Shown here: positions 25,948-36,221 of the stretch, piece by piece
Layout: every line of letters starts with the position of its first letter
Numbering within the stretch: position 1 is the first letter of the stretch
Source: JANXUF01 sp043747685
GTDB taxonomy: Bacteria; Actinomycetota; Acidimicrobiia; Acidimicrobiales; Ilumatobacteraceae
DNA length: 64,000 bases
Direction of reading: 5' to 3'
Assembly: GCA_043747685.1 (NCBI GenBank)
Contig: JAYTOR010000043.1
Span: 4,028-68,027 of the forward strand
Notes under the pieces: model-generated
Databases searched by the model: none
Told to the model about the DNA's origin: nothing
What the model saw: only the letters and a program-made list of their open reading frames with translations
Translations under genes and position numbers: made by a program

Positions 25948-26633
25948 ATACGTGGAATGTCGCCAAACTCGTCGCCGCCAAAGACCTGCGGATCGAGGCA
26001 CGCAGTCGCGTGATCACCAACCAGGTGCTGCCGTTTGCGGCGATCGCCATGGTGATGTTCGCCTTTGCCCTCGACAACGAGAACGACGCACTGCTGGTGC
26101 AGGTCGCACCGGGCCTGATCTGGCTGGCGACGTTGTTCAGCCTGCTGATCCTCGTACAGCGATCGTTCGCCATCGAGACCGCAGATGGGGCGATCGACGC
26201 GCTGCGCGTTGCCGGGATCGACCCCGGCGGCATCTTTCTCGGGAAGGCTGCAGCGCTCGCGGCGCAACTCGTCGTGCTCGAAACGATCCTCATCGGCGCT
26301 GCGGTACTGCTCTACCACACGGAGATTCGCCTGGGCGGCGTGGTGCTCTTGGTCACGACGGTTCTGGCCGCTACCTGCGGGCTGGCCTTCGTCGGTACTC
26401 TGTACGGTGGTCTCGCTGCAGGCATCAAGGGACGGGAGACACTGCTCCCACTCCTCTTACTGCCGGTGGTGGCACCGGTACTCATAGGTGCAACTCGAGC
26501 GTTGGAAGCAGCGTTCGGCACCGGGAAAGCCGTGCTCGCGGATGGCTGGCCATGGCTCGGCCTGCTGATCACGTTCTCGGCAGCCTTCGGTGTCGTCGGT
26601 GTGCTGGCATTTGGTCCACTGCTCGATGAGTAA
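25944..26633 (+). CDS. ccmB: Haem exporter membrane protein CcmB
   Basis: CcmB is the permease partner of CcmA. The 229-residue product starts with GTG (NTWNVAKLVAAKDLRIEARSR), typical of the cytoplasmic lead of CcmB, and has six predicted membrane segments. The QRSFAIETADGAIDALRVAGIDPGGIFLGK loop matches the family pattern. The start is fixed by the GTGA overlap with ccmA. Confidence 0.93.
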   Translation: MNTWNVAKLVAAKDLRIEARSRVITNQVLPFAAIAMVMFAFALDNENDALLVQVAPGLIWLATLFSLLILVQRSFAIETADGAIDALRVAGIDPGGIFLGKAAALAAQLVVLETILIGAAVLLYHTEIRLGGVVLLVTTVLAATCGLAFVGTLYGGLAAGIKGRETLLPLLLLPVVAPVLIGATRALEAAFGTGKAVLADGWPWLGLLITFSAAFGVVGVLAFGPLLDE

Positions 26634-26709
26634 CGGATACTGAATGACGCAATGCTGAGTGACGAGAAGCAATGAAACGAACCGACGTAGGAAGGTTGCA
26701 GGTGACACG

Positions 26710-27555
26710 ATGAGCACCACTGCCAACACGGCCAGCACTGAGGCGCCGACCGCGGTGTCGACGTCGAATGCAGCAGACCCGACGCAGCCGAGCGGGACGC
26801 CATCGCGCGAGAAGAACACTCGTGGCAAAACCAACGGCACCGGCACGCGGGCGACACGCGTCCTCGGTATCTCCTCGCTGATCGGTCTCGTCTGGCTGGT
26901 CGCCTTCGGATTGGCCTTCTCCCCCGCCGACTACCTGCAGAAGCAGGCCGTCAGGATCATGTACATCCACGTGCCTGGTGCGTGGCTCGCATTCCTCGCT
27001 TTCGGTGTGACCGCACTGTGTTCCGGGGTCTACCTGTCCAAGCCTGGTCGCTCACTGATCTGGGACCGCTTCGCCGGCGCGTCGGCGGAGATCGGCGTGG
27101 TCTTCATGGCCGTCACACTCGTCACCGGCTCGCTGTGGGGGCGCCTGACATGGGGCGTCTACTGGCAGTGGGACGCCCTGTTGACGACAACGGCGTTCAT
27201 GTTCGTGACCTACATCGGCTACATCGCTGTCCGCAACCTCGGCGGCACACCGCAGGCCAGGGCCAAGCGGTCAGCGGTGCTCGGACTGGTCGCTGCGTTG
27301 GAGATCCCGCTCGTGCACTTCAGCGTCAACTGGTGGCGGACGCTGCATCAGAAGGCGACGATCACGCCGGGTGGCGACACGAAGATCGGCGGGCTGATGC
27401 TCTTCAGCCTGATGATCGGGGTCGTCGTCTTCACGATGATCTATGCCTGGTTGTTGATCCACCGTCAGCGGGTACTGGCCTTGCGGGACGCCGTCGAGGC
27501 GCACGGGCTCGATCGTGCCCTGGAAGAACGCCGTCACGAAGGAGCCCCTCGGTGA
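26710..27555 (+). CDS. ccmC: Haem exporter/lyase CcmC
   Basis: CcmC presents haem to CcmE through a periplasmic tryptophan-rich WWD loop. This 281-residue product has six membrane segments, the WWD-type loop WGRLTWGVYWQWDALLTTT, and flanking haem-ligand histidines in YIHVPGAW and in HFSVNWWRTLH. The N-terminal 50 residues are threonine-rich and absent from proteobacterial CcmC. The ATG at 26710 follows GCAGGTG at good spacing. It overlaps ccmD by four bases. Confidence 0.95.
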   Translation: MSTTANTASTEAPTAVSTSNAADPTQPSGTPSREKNTRGKTNGTGTRATRVLGISSLIGLVWLVAFGLAFSPADYLQKQAVRIMYIHVPGAWLAFLAFGVTALCSGVYLSKPGRSLIWDRFAGASAEIGVVFMAVTLVTGSLWGRLTWGVYWQWDALLTTTAFMFVTYIGYIAVRNLGGTPQARAKRSAVLGLVAALEIPLVHFSVNWWRTLHQKATITPGGDTKIGGLMLFSLMIGVVVFTMIYAWLLIHRQRVLALRDAVEAHGLDRALEERRHEGAPR

Positions 27556-27683
27556 CCACCGGATTCATCGCCGCCTGTTACTCGATCACGTTACTGGCGA
27601 TGGCCGCCTTCGCCTGGCGGACCATCCGCGCCGGCAGGCAGTTGGCGGAGCAGGTCGCCGACGAGGACAAACCATGGACCTGA
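27552..27683 (+). CDS. ccmD: Small haem exporter subunit CcmD-like, 43 residues
   Basis: A GTG start overlapping the ccmC stop (GTGA) gives a 43-residue product with one membrane helix (TGFIAACYSITLLAMAAFAW) followed by a basic and polar tail (RTIRAGRQLAEQVADEDKPWT). Size, topology and position between ccmC and ccmE match CcmD, which holds CcmC and CcmE together. Sequence conservation in CcmD is too low to prove it alone. It overlaps ccmE by ten bases. Confidence 0.85.
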   Translation: MTTGFIAACYSITLLAMAAFAWRTIRAGRQLAEQVADEDKPWT

Positions 27684-28168
27684 GCCCCCGTGCCACCCTC
27701 GAAGCGGATGCTCCGGCACCTGTCGTTCCCCCGAAACGCAAGCGCTGGCCGATCTTCGTCCTGCTCGCCTGCGTACTGATCGGTGGCGGCGTGATCGTCA
27801 CCAAGTTCCTGACGAACGCCCTGAACTACTACTGCAACGTCGACGAGGTCAACGTCAAAGCCAACTGCGACGCCAGCCACAACCTACGAGTACAGGGAAC
27901 GGTCGCCAGAGGCACCGTCCAGCACGACGGCCAGGCGACGAAGTTCACGATGGAGTTCAACGGCAAGAAGATGCCCGTCGTCTACGAAGGCGAGCCCGGC
28001 GGGCTGTTCAAGGAATGCATCCCGGTGGTCGTCGACGGCACGTTGAAAGATGGCGTTTTCATCGGGGCGAACCTCGAAGTCAAACACTCCAACACGTACG
28101 TCGCCGAGAACCAGACGCGTCTCAGCGAAGCCAACCAAGAGGCGAACGTATGCTCCTTGCAACCCTGA
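27674..28168 (+). CDS. ccmE: Haem chaperone CcmE
   Basis: CcmE carries haem covalently from CcmC to CcmF on the outer face of the membrane. The 164-residue product has a basic cytoplasmic lead, one membrane anchor (about 25-45), a beta-barrel domain (LRVQGTVARGTV) and the haem-binding pattern His138-x3-Tyr142 (VKHSNTY), corresponding to the canonical HxxxY, so it is the His type and not the Cys type. An unusual cysteine pair (Cys54, Cys65) lies just after the anchor. It overlaps ccmF by 19 bases. Confidence 0.93.
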   Translation: MDLSPRATLEADAPAPVVPPKRKRWPIFVLLACVLIGGGVIVTKFLTNALNYYCNVDEVNVKANCDASHNLRVQGTVARGTVQHDGQATKFTMEFNGKKMPVVYEGEPGGLFKECIPVVVDGTLKDGVFIGANLEVKHSNTYVAENQTRLSEANQEANVCSLQP

Positions 28169-30177
28169 ACGCCCAACTCGGTACGAGCGCGCTGATCATC
28201 GGCCTGACCGCCTCGATCTTCGGTGTCTGCGCCCAGGTCATCGGCGTGCGCCGCCACGACCCGAAGACCATCGCCCAGGGCACCCGCTTCGCCTTCTTCG
28301 TCTTCGGTGCCGCAGTCATGGCGTTCGCGGTGATGGAACGGGCACTGATCACGCGCGACTTCTCGCTGTCGTATGTGCAGAAAGTCGGCGCCAGAACGAC
28401 CCCGGCGCTGTACAACGTCACCGCCATCTGGACGTCGCTCGAAGGATCGATTCTGCTGTGGCTGGTGATCCTCGGTGGATACACCGCAGCGGTCGCCTAC
28501 CGATTCCGCAAACGCCGCACCGACCCGCTCGTCGGCTGGGCGATGGCCGTGCTGTACATCATCAGCGCCTTCTTCTTCGTGCTCACGCTGTTCCCTGCCA
28601 ACCCGTTCAAGCTCGCCGGCAGCATCAAGGACGGCGTCGGTCCCAACCCGCTGCTGCAGAACCACATTTTGGTGCTGTTCCACCCGCCGATGCTGTACCT
28701 CGGCTATGTCGGCATGAGCGTGCCGTTCGCCTTCGCCATCGCTGCGTTGATCACCGGCCGCGTCGGCGAGGGCTGGTTGATGGAGACACGCCGGTGGACG
28801 CTGTTCGCCTGGGGTTTCCTGACGGTCGGCATCCTGCTCGGCGGCTGGTGGAGCTACGAGGTCCTCGGCTGGGGTGGCGTCTGGGGCTGGGACCCTGTCG
28901 AGAATGCGAGCTTCCTGCCGTGGCTCACCGGCACCGCCTACATCCACTCGGTGATGGTCCAGGAACGCCGCGGCATGCTGCGCGTCTGGAACCTCTCGTT
29001 GCTGGTGGCGACATTCAGCCTGACGATCCTCGGCACCTTCCTCACCCGCTCAGGCGTGCTCGCCAGCGTCCACTCCTTCAGCGAGAGCGGCATCGGGCCC
29101 TACCTGCTGGCGTTCTTCGGCCTCGTCGTCTTCGCCTCGCTGGCATTGATCGCCTGGCGCGGTGACCGCCTGCGTTCACCAGGTTCGATGGATTCGCCGG
29201 TGTCCCGCGAAGGTGCCTTCCTGGCGAACAACGTGATCTTCGGGCTGTTCGCCTTCATCATCCTGCTCGGCACCGTCTATCCGTTGCTCGTCGAGGCGAT
29301 CCAGAATCGCAAGATCGTCGTCGGTTCGCCGTACTTCGATCAACTCGGCAAGCCGATCGGCATCGCCTTGCTGTTCATGATGGCGATCGCCCCGGCACTG
29401 CCGTGGCGCAAAGCGTCGACCGAAGTGCTCAGCAAACGCCTCTTCTGGCCGGCGTGGGGTGGCGTGCTGGCGATGGCCGTTGCACTGTTCGTCGGCGCTG
29501 ACGGCATCACCCCGATCATCGCCTACGGGCTCGCCGGGTTTGCCGCTGCTGCAGCGATCCGGCAACTGATCCTCGCCAGCCGACGTCAAGGAATTCGCGG
29601 GTTCCTCGGCCGCGCCAACGGCGGCATGATCGTCCACCTCGGCGTCATCCTCGTCGCCGTCGGGCTGGTGTCGTCGAACAGCTATTCGCGTCAGCAGACG
29701 TTCGACATCAAGGCGAACTCGACGGTGACGTTCTCCGGGCACACGTTCACCTATACCGGTATCGAGAAGTTCGACCAGGCCCAACGATTCGGGACGAAGG
29801 CGCTGATCTCCGTCGACGGCCATATCTATGCGCCGGCGACCACGACCTACAAGTCGGTCGGCCAGACGGTGCCGACGCCATCGGTCAAGACAGGTCTCAC
29901 TGAGGACATCTATCTCGTGCTCGAGGACCCCAAGCCGGCTTCCGCAGCTGATCCGATCCGCCTGACGGTGGCGATCAAGCCGATGATCGCCTGGCTGTGG
30001 ATCGGCGGCCTGACGATGGCCTTCGGTACGGTCCTCGCCGCCTTCCCCGGCAAGCGCCGCCGCCGCGGTACCGAACCGGCGAGCGCCCCGATCGTCGAGC
30101 GCGTTCCCTCCTCGCCGCCAGCAGCAGGGAAACCGGCGAATCCGGTACCGCTCGAACCGGTCGGTGCAGATGTCTGA
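28150..30177 (+). CDS. ccmF: Cytochrome c haem lyase subunit CcmF
   Basis: CcmF accepts haem from CcmE and ligates it to apocytochrome c. The 675-residue product has about 14-15 membrane segments, the WWD motif GGWWSYEVLGWGGVWGWDPVEN, conserved histidines (LFHPPMLYLGYVG, YIHSVMVQ) and TRSGVLASVHSF. A soluble region near residues 515-595 precedes the last helix, and the tail is proline-rich. ATG 28150 lies inside the ccmE end, consistent with coupling. Confidence 0.97.
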   Translation: MLLATLNAQLGTSALIIGLTASIFGVCAQVIGVRRHDPKTIAQGTRFAFFVFGAAVMAFAVMERALITRDFSLSYVQKVGARTTPALYNVTAIWTSLEGSILLWLVILGGYTAAVAYRFRKRRTDPLVGWAMAVLYIISAFFFVLTLFPANPFKLAGSIKDGVGPNPLLQNHILVLFHPPMLYLGYVGMSVPFAFAIAALITGRVGEGWLMETRRWTLFAWGFLTVGILLGGWWSYEVLGWGGVWGWDPVENASFLPWLTGTAYIHSVMVQERRGMLRVWNLSLLVATFSLTILGTFLTRSGVLASVHSFSESGIGPYLLAFFGLVVFASLALIAWRGDRLRSPGSMDSPVSREGAFLANNVIFGLFAFIILLGTVYPLLVEAIQNRKIVVGSPYFDQLGKPIGIALLFMMAIAPALPWRKASTEVLSKRLFWPAWGGVLAMAVALFVGADGITPIIAYGLAGFAAAAAIRQLILASRRQGIRGFLGRANGGMIVHLGVILVAVGLVSSNSYSRQQTFDIKANSTVTFSGHTFTYTGIEKFDQAQRFGTKALISVDGHIYAPATTTYKSVGQTVPTPSVKTGLTEDIYLVLEDPKPASAADPIRLTVAIKPMIAWLWIGGLTMAFGTVLAAFPGKRRRRGTEPASAPIVERVPSSPPAAGKPANPVPLEPVGADV

Positions 30178-30832
30178 CCTCGACGATCACATCGACGTCG
30201 AAAGCCCGCACGATCTCGACCTCGACGGAGCGTATTCATCCTCGGGGAACAATCCGTCGAAGCGCCGCCTTGCACCGTTCGTGGCGCTCGCCATTGCCGT
30301 CGTGATGATCGGGCTGTTCGTCCTGCTCGCCGGGTCGAAGACACGTCAGAACGCCGAAACTGCCGCCACGCCGCTGCTCGGCAAACCGGCGCCGCAGTTC
30401 CAGTCGCCGATGCTGGCAGGCGGTACGTTCGACCTCGCCGCGCAACGCGGCAACGTCGTGATCCTCAACTTCTTCACGTCCAATTGCGTGCCGTGCATCG
30501 CCGAGCAGCCGGAGCTCGTCAAGTTCGCCAATGCCGAGACGGTGAAAGTCGGCGGGGCGAAGCTCGTCAGTGTGATGTTCGACGATTCGCCTGACGCCGT
30601 CACGAAATTCTTCACGAGTACCGGCGGCGCGTGGCCCGTAGTGAACGACAAGGGTCTGCCGAGCAACTACGGCGTCGCCCAGGTACCGGAGACCTTCGTC
30701 ATCGACGTCAACGGCATCGTCAAATACCACACGATCAGCCAGATGACCGCCGCCTGTCTGACGAGCATGGCGGCCTCCGCACAGGATCTCAACAGCTTGC
30801 AGTTCGACCCACTGCCAGGCTGCGGTCAGTGA
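30170..30832 (+). CDS. Membrane-anchored thiol-disulfide protein, CcmG/ResA type
   Basis: The 220-residue product has an acidic cytoplasmic lead, one membrane helix (about 35-55) and a thioredoxin-like domain (from about 68, GKPAPQF) with active site CVPC (Cys106, Cys109; FFTSNCVPC) and the cis-proline loop VAQVPETFVID. In this operon it should reduce the apocytochrome haem-binding cysteines. ATG 30170 is preferred; a GTG at 30164 is also in frame. It overlaps ccmF by eight bases and ccmH by four. Confidence 0.93.
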   Translation: MSDLDDHIDVESPHDLDLDGAYSSSGNNPSKRRLAPFVALAIAVVMIGLFVLLAGSKTRQNAETAATPLLGKPAPQFQSPMLAGGTFDLAAQRGNVVILNFFTSNCVPCIAEQPELVKFANAETVKVGGAKLVSVMFDDSPDAVTKFFTSTGGAWPVVNDKGLPSNYGVAQVPETFVIDVNGIVKYHTISQMTAACLTSMAASAQDLNSLQFDPLPGCGQ

Positions 30833-31329
30833 AGAAGATCATCACCGGCTGGCCCGGATGGCTGCTGCTGTTCGCCGCTGTCGCCTCGCTGCTGATCATC
30901 AGCTATCAGCGTTCGTCAAAACCGTTGACCGCCGACCAGCGGACACAGTCGATCGCCGAACGCATCGCCTGCCCGGTGTGCGACGGTGAGAGCGTTGCCG
31001 AGAGCCGCGCCCCTGCTGCCAGGGACATCCGCGACGACATCGCCAAATACGTCAACGACGGCCAGTTGAGCGACGAGCAGATCATTACCAAGATCGACGA
31101 CGCCTCCGTGCAGGATCTGCGGCTCACCCCCAACGGTTCGGGGATCGACCTGCTGGTGTGGTTCCTTCCCGCCCTCGCCCTCGCCGGGGCCGTCGCCGGG
31201 TTGACGATGGCGTTCCTCAAATGGCGCCGACCGATCCCCGATCACGGACCGACGGACGACGATCGTGAACTCGTCGCTGCGGCGATGCTCAGCGAATACT
31301 CCGACGACGGCTTCAGCAACACACACTGA
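30829..31329 (+). CDS. ccmH: Cytochrome c maturation protein CcmH (Ccl2/CycL type)
   Basis: CcmH is a thiol protein that handles apocytochrome c with CcmG. The GTG start overlaps the previous stop (GTGA). The 166-residue product has an N-terminal membrane helix, the signature IACPVCDGESVAES (Cys48, Cys51, corresponding to the RCLVC pattern), a three-helix domain (SDEQIITKID) and a second helix (LLVWFLPALALAGAVAGL). It overlaps ccmI by one base. Confidence 0.93.
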   Translation: MKKIITGWPGWLLLFAAVASLLIISYQRSSKPLTADQRTQSIAERIACPVCDGESVAESRAPAARDIRDDIAKYVNDGQLSDEQIITKIDDASVQDLRLTPNGSGIDLLVWFLPALALAGAVAGLTMAFLKWRRPIPDHGPTDDDRELVAAAMLSEYSDDGFSNTH

Positions 31330-32249
31330 TGGCACGTCCGGCAGGTGATGAGATGGACACGGCAGTACGGCCGCAGATCCCGGCGAAGTTACGCTGCCCC
31401 GTCGGTGCCACGCCTGGAGCGAACGCCGACCGTCTCGCCGAACTCGAGGACGAACGACGCTTCCTGCTGCGGTCGCTGGCCGACCTCGAACGCGAGCACG
31501 ATGCCGGCGACGTCGACGAGCAGGACTACGCGACGCTCAAAGACGACTACACGATTCGTGCGGCAACCGTGCTGCGCTCGATCACCAGCAGGCGCTCGGC
31601 GCTCCCAGCAAGGCCGCCGCGCCGGCGCGGTCGGATGGTCCGCACCATCGTCATCACCCTCGCTGCCGGACTCACTCTCGGCTGGCTCCTTAGCCGTTAC
31701 ACCGGCGAACGCCGCGTGGGCGACACGATCACTGGCGGGGCGACAGCACTTGACGACACCCAGTCGCTGCTCTCCCGGGCCCGCTCGCAACAGCTGACGA
31801 GCCCGCTGGATTCGTTGAAGTTGTACTCCGAGGTGCTCGCCAAGGAGCCGAACAACGTCGAGGCGATGACGTACCGCGGATGGACAGCGGCGATCCTCGC
31901 CTCGAACACACAGCCGGGCGATGCACAGACACAGTTCCTCGACTTGGCGAGCAAGGATCTCGCCAGTGCGGTCGCCACCAACCCGGGCTACATCGACGCC
32001 CAATGCTTCTCGGCAATCGTCAAATTCCGCCTGCAGAAAGACGCTGCCGGTGCCAAGCCGTTCTACGACAAATGCGCTTCGAGCTCGTTGCCGAGTTCGG
32101 TGGGTTCGCTCGTTTCCTCGCTTGGCGCCGAGATCGATACCGCCCTCGGCATCAGCACGACGGTTCCGACCGGCACGACGGTTCCGACCGCCACGACATC
32201 TCCGGCGGCCGCTGCCTCGACGGCGGCCGCTGCCGCTTCGACTAAGTGA
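31329..32249 (+). CDS. CcmI-like TPR membrane protein
   Basis: In System I the CcmI (CycH) protein chaperones apocytochrome c. This 306-residue product has an N-terminal coiled stretch (ADRLAELEDERRFLLRSLADLEREHDAGD), the pattern typical of CcmI-like N-termini, one membrane helix (about 104-122), tetratricopeptide-like repeats (LKLYSEVLAKEPNNVEAMTYRGW at about 165-187) and a threonine- and alanine-rich tail. The start overlaps the ccmH stop as TGATG. The position at the end of the ccm operon supports the role. Confidence 0.8.
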   Translation: MARPAGDEMDTAVRPQIPAKLRCPVGATPGANADRLAELEDERRFLLRSLADLEREHDAGDVDEQDYATLKDDYTIRAATVLRSITSRRSALPARPPRRRGRMVRTIVITLAAGLTLGWLLSRYTGERRVGDTITGGATALDDTQSLLSRARSQQLTSPLDSLKLYSEVLAKEPNNVEAMTYRGWTAAILASNTQPGDAQTQFLDLASKDLASAVATNPGYIDAQCFSAIVKFRLQKDAAGAKPFYDKCASSSLPSSVGSLVSSLGAEIDTALGISTTVPTGTTVPTATTSPAAAASTAAAAASTK

Positions 32250-32377
32250 CACGAGGTCAGAAGGGGATCAGTGGCGAGTCACTGCCACCGATCCACCATC
32301 TGCTGTACGGAGAGAGATCGCGACGATCAAGGCGGTTGACGCGTTCGGACAGGCCGATCGAATAGTCTTTCGTAGCT

Positions 32378-32806
32378 ATGAGCACTCCGCCACCCCCTCC
32401 GCCTCCGTACGGCAGCGACTCCAGCTATCCGGTCAACGGACCCGTCGGTGGTTACCCGGCCGCGCCGCCTCCCGGCTACGCCGCCTACGGTCAGCCGGGT
32501 ACCGGCGGAGCGTTCGTGCGGCAGAAGAACGCCGGCATGGCGATCGCGTCGATGGTGCTCAGCCTCGTCGGCATCATCCCGTGTTTCTGGGGTCTGCAGG
32601 TGCCAGGTTTGCTCGGCGTGATCTTCGGTTTCGTCGGGCGCAACCAGATCAAGAAGTCGAACGGGACGAAGAAGGGCATGGGCATGGCCATTGCCGGCAT
32701 TGTCATCGGTATCATCCTCGTCGCCATTGCCATCCCGGTGCTCATCTGGGCGCGGAACCATTGTTCACGCATCGGTGGCACGACGACCTGCAACAGCAGT
32801 AACTGA
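32378..32806 (+). CDS. DUF4190-type small membrane protein with a proline-rich N-terminus
   Basis: The 142-residue product has a cytoplasmic lead of proline, glycine and tyrosine (MSTPPPPPPPYGSDSSY) and two membrane helices (about 53-80 and 100-124) around a VGRNQIKKS loop. This matches the DUF4190 pattern common in actinomycetes, whose function is not established. It is probably transcribed on its own after the ccm operon. Confidence 0.8.
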   Translation: MSTPPPPPPPYGSDSSYPVNGPVGGYPAAPPPGYAAYGQPGTGGAFVRQKNAGMAIASMVLSLVGIIPCFWGLQVPGLLGVIFGFVGRNQIKKSNGTKKGMGMAIAGIVIGIILVAIAIPVLIWARNHCSRIGGTTTCNSSN

Positions 32807-32829
32807 CACAACCTACGCAGCGGCGGTGA

Positions 32830-33297
32830 TCAGTCGGGTGGTGGCCACACCGCAGCCTGACTGATGATCACGTTGGGATCGTCACTGCGCTGCAGCAGCC
32901 ACACCGTCGCCTTGCGCCAGTCTGGCTTGCCGACGATATGACATCCGCGACGCTCGAGCGCGGCGATCGTGTCGGGGATCACGTCCCCGTGACTGCAGAG
33001 CACGGCGTCATCCGGAACCGTGCGCAGCAGGTCGAGCACGACCTCGAAACTCGATCCCTCCGCGAGTGCCTCCATCGTCTTGACCGACGCACCGGACGAT
33101 TCGGCGAGCGGCTCCAGCGTCTGCACGCACCGGGTGAACGGGCTTGAGAGCAGACTCGACGTCGTCATGGCGGCCAACCGGTCGGCAATGGCGATCGACT
33201 GCCGCCGTCCGGACTTCGAGAGTGGCCGCAATCGATCGTCACCGCGCCATGCATCCCTCGACCCCGCTTTGGCATGTCTGACGAAATACAGAACCAT
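32830..33297 (-). CDS. sixA: Phosphohistidine phosphatase, SixA family
   Basis: SixA-type enzymes dephosphorylate histidine-phosphorylated proteins. The 155-residue product has the histidine phosphatase motifs VRHAKAG (nucleophile His8), SPFTRCVQTLEPL, the acid-base Glu in EALAEGSS and the second His in CSHGDVIP. Length matches the short SixA group. Its substrate in this organism is unknown. Confidence 0.9.
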   Translation of the reverse strand: MVLYFVRHAKAGSRDAWRGDDRLRPLSKSGRRQSIAIADRLAAMTTSSLLSSPFTRCVQTLEPLAESSGASVKTMEALAEGSSFEVVLDLLRTVPDDAVLCSHGDVIPDTIAALERRGCHIVGKPDWRKATVWLLQRSDDPNVIISQAAVWPPPD

Positions 33298-33420
33298 CAG
33301 GTAAGCATTTCGAACTGACTGGCCATGTCGCTACGAGGCGCACAGAGCGAAGTAACCATCTCGCTCACGATAGTTCCCGTCAGAGTGCAACGTTTCGCAC
33401 CGCACGACAGACTACAGGCC

Positions 33421-34035
33421 ATGAGTTTCTTCGACCGCAACCGCAAAGCGCTGATCGAGAAGGGAATCGACCCGGCACGGCTACCGCCAGGTCAGTATTC
33501 GACCGAGCGCTTCCCGGTACTCCACGTCGGCGATGTTCCGACGTTTGCGCCGGGCGAATGGGACCTGACGATCGGCGGACTCGTCGACAACCCGTTCACG
33601 ATCACCCTCGATGACTTGAAGGCGATGCCACCGGTGACCTACACGGCGGACATCCATTGCGTGACGAAGTGGACGAAGTTCGACATGTCGTGGACCGGTG
33701 TGCGCGTACGCGATCTTTTCGAAAAGGCCGGTGTCCAGCCGTCGGCGACGCATGTCATGGAAGTGGCGGAGTACGGGTACACCACCAACCTGCCCCTGTC
33801 CGACATCACCACGGATCAGGCGATCGTCGCCTACGCCTACGAGGGTGAGGACATCGAGCCGATCCACGGTGGGCCGGTACGCATCATCGTCCCGCACCTG
33901 TACTTCTGGAAGTCGGCGAAATGGGTCAGGCGACTGGAACTCCGAGACCGTGACGCGCCGGGCTTCTGGGAACAGAACGGTTACAGCATGTACGGCAATC
34001 CCTTCCGCGAGCAGCGCTACACCAACGACCGATAG
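33421..34035 (+). CDS. Sulfite-oxidase-like molybdopterin oxidoreductase
   Basis: The 204-residue product is a compact Mo-cofactor domain. DIHCVTKWTKFDMSWTGVRVRDL carries the cysteine that ligates molybdenum, EYGYTTNLPLSD and GGPVRIIVPHLYFWKSAKWVRRLEL are the other family segments. No Tat signal is visible, so it is probably cytoplasmic, as in the short actinobacterial YedY-like group. Substrate unknown. The start at 33421 matches the family; an in-frame ATG at 33325 adds an unrelated lead. Confidence 0.9.
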   Translation: MSFFDRNRKALIEKGIDPARLPPGQYSTERFPVLHVGDVPTFAPGEWDLTIGGLVDNPFTITLDDLKAMPPVTYTADIHCVTKWTKFDMSWTGVRVRDLFEKAGVQPSATHVMEVAEYGYTTNLPLSDITTDQAIVAYAYEGEDIEPIHGGPVRIIVPHLYFWKSAKWVRRLELRDRDAPGFWEQNGYSMYGNPFREQRYTNDR

Positions 34036-34248
34036 TCACACGCCGGTGACAGCCCCGTCCCGTTTCCAGCCGTCTCAGTAGCGGGGCGAGTAGCCCGATG
34101 GTGACGAACCGGACCTCGGAGAGTCGATCATCGGTATGACGTTGCGATGCGTCGGTCTGCCTGCCGCGGTGCGGACGGGCACGATCGACGATGTACGCAG
34201 GCTGGCAAGCACGCCGCCGCCGACCCCGAACGACGTATGAGCGAGGCG

Positions 34249-34998
34249 TCAGACGGCGGTCGCGCAGAAGCCGTCGCCGTGCGGCAGTGATTCCTGCGTC
34301 AACGGCTGCGTATCGCCGTACAGGGCGGTGAGCATGCCTTTGACCATGCCGCGATCGACAGCGCAGATGACCGGGTTGTCGATCGCCACGTCGCCGAACG
34401 GGCAGTGGTTGCTGACGATCCGCAACTGGTCGTTGCGGCTCTCGGTGTGTGCCGCGAATCCATGAGCCGTCAGTGCATCGGCGACGGCATGCAACGCTGA
34501 ACGCAGTGAACGCTGGCCTGTGGCGACGTCGTCGGAGCCGCGCAGTCCGGACGCCATCGCCGTGCCGTATTCGACGCCGACCTCTTCGGCGAGCGCCTCG
34601 GCAACCGGCGTCGGCAATGCGGCGAGCGCCTTGCCGAGGAGTGCCAGCACCAGATCGTCTGCTCGAACATTGACGTCGAGACGGGTCTGCTCAGCCGTTG
34701 CCAGGTAGTGCTTGGACGGACGACCGGCACCGCCACCCGCAGGGTGGGCAACAGCAACTTCGAGGTAACCGCCGGCTGCCAGTTTGTCGAGGTGATGCCT
34801 GGCGACATTGGGATGCAGTCCGAAGCGCTCGGCGACATGCGCAGCGGTCACGCCATGCTGAGCGTCGTGCGCGAACAGATAGATCTGGCGGCGGCTCGGA
34901 TCGCCGAACGCCGAGGTGATCGCACTGACCGTCGCCGAGAACGCGCCGGGGCTCAATCCATTGGACGGTTGTTTGACGCTGGACGCCTTGGAGGCCAC
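34249..34998 (-). CDS. SufR-like iron-sulfur transcriptional regulator
   Basis: The 249-residue product has an N-terminal ArsR/DeoR-type winged helix (DPSRRQIYLFAHD, HVAERFGLHPNVARHHLDKLAAGGYL) and a C-terminal region with three spaced cysteines: NHCPFG, PVICAVDRG and GFCATAV. This is the layout of SufR, which senses Fe-S status through a cluster on those cysteines and represses Fe-S assembly genes. It is divergent from mrp, an Fe-S carrier. The start is GTG 34998, seven bases after a TAGAAT -10 box, which suggests a leaderless mRNA. Confidence 0.85.
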   Translation of the reverse strand: MASKASSVKQPSNGLSPGAFSATVSAITSAFGDPSRRQIYLFAHDAQHGVTAAHVAERFGLHPNVARHHLDKLAAGGYLEVAVAHPAGGGAGRPSKHYLATAEQTRLDVNVRADDLVLALLGKALAALPTPVAEALAEEVGVEYGTAMASGLRGSDDVATGQRSLRSALHAVADALTAHGFAAHTESRNDQLRIVSNHCPFGDVAIDNPVICAVDRGMVKGMLTALYGDTQPLTQESLPHGDGFCATAV

Positions 34999-35004
34999 GG
35001 CCGA

Positions 35005-35024
35005 TATTCTACCTATGGCCGTAG
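35005..35024. promoter_or_regulatory. Overlapping divergent -10 boxes and inverted repeat between the SufR-like gene and mrp
   Basis: The inverted repeat CTAC-N8-GTAG spans 35009-35024. It overlaps a plus-strand TATTCT box (35005-35010) for mrp and a minus-strand TAGAAT box (35011-35006) for the regulator. This position fits an autoregulatory operator controlling both genes. A second repeat (GGTAA and TTACC arms) lies at 35026-35048. Confidence 0.45.
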
Positions 35025-35081
35025 TGGTAATTCAGTGCTGGCCGTTACCGTCGGCCTGACCCCCCGTCCATTGGAGCAACG

Positions 35082-36221
<1,140 letters not shown>

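Noticed and set aside
34036..34248. Possible gene in the gap after the molybdopterin oxidoreductase
   Set aside because: No frame longer than a few dozen codons, no recognisable motif, and no clear terminator were seen in these 213 bases.
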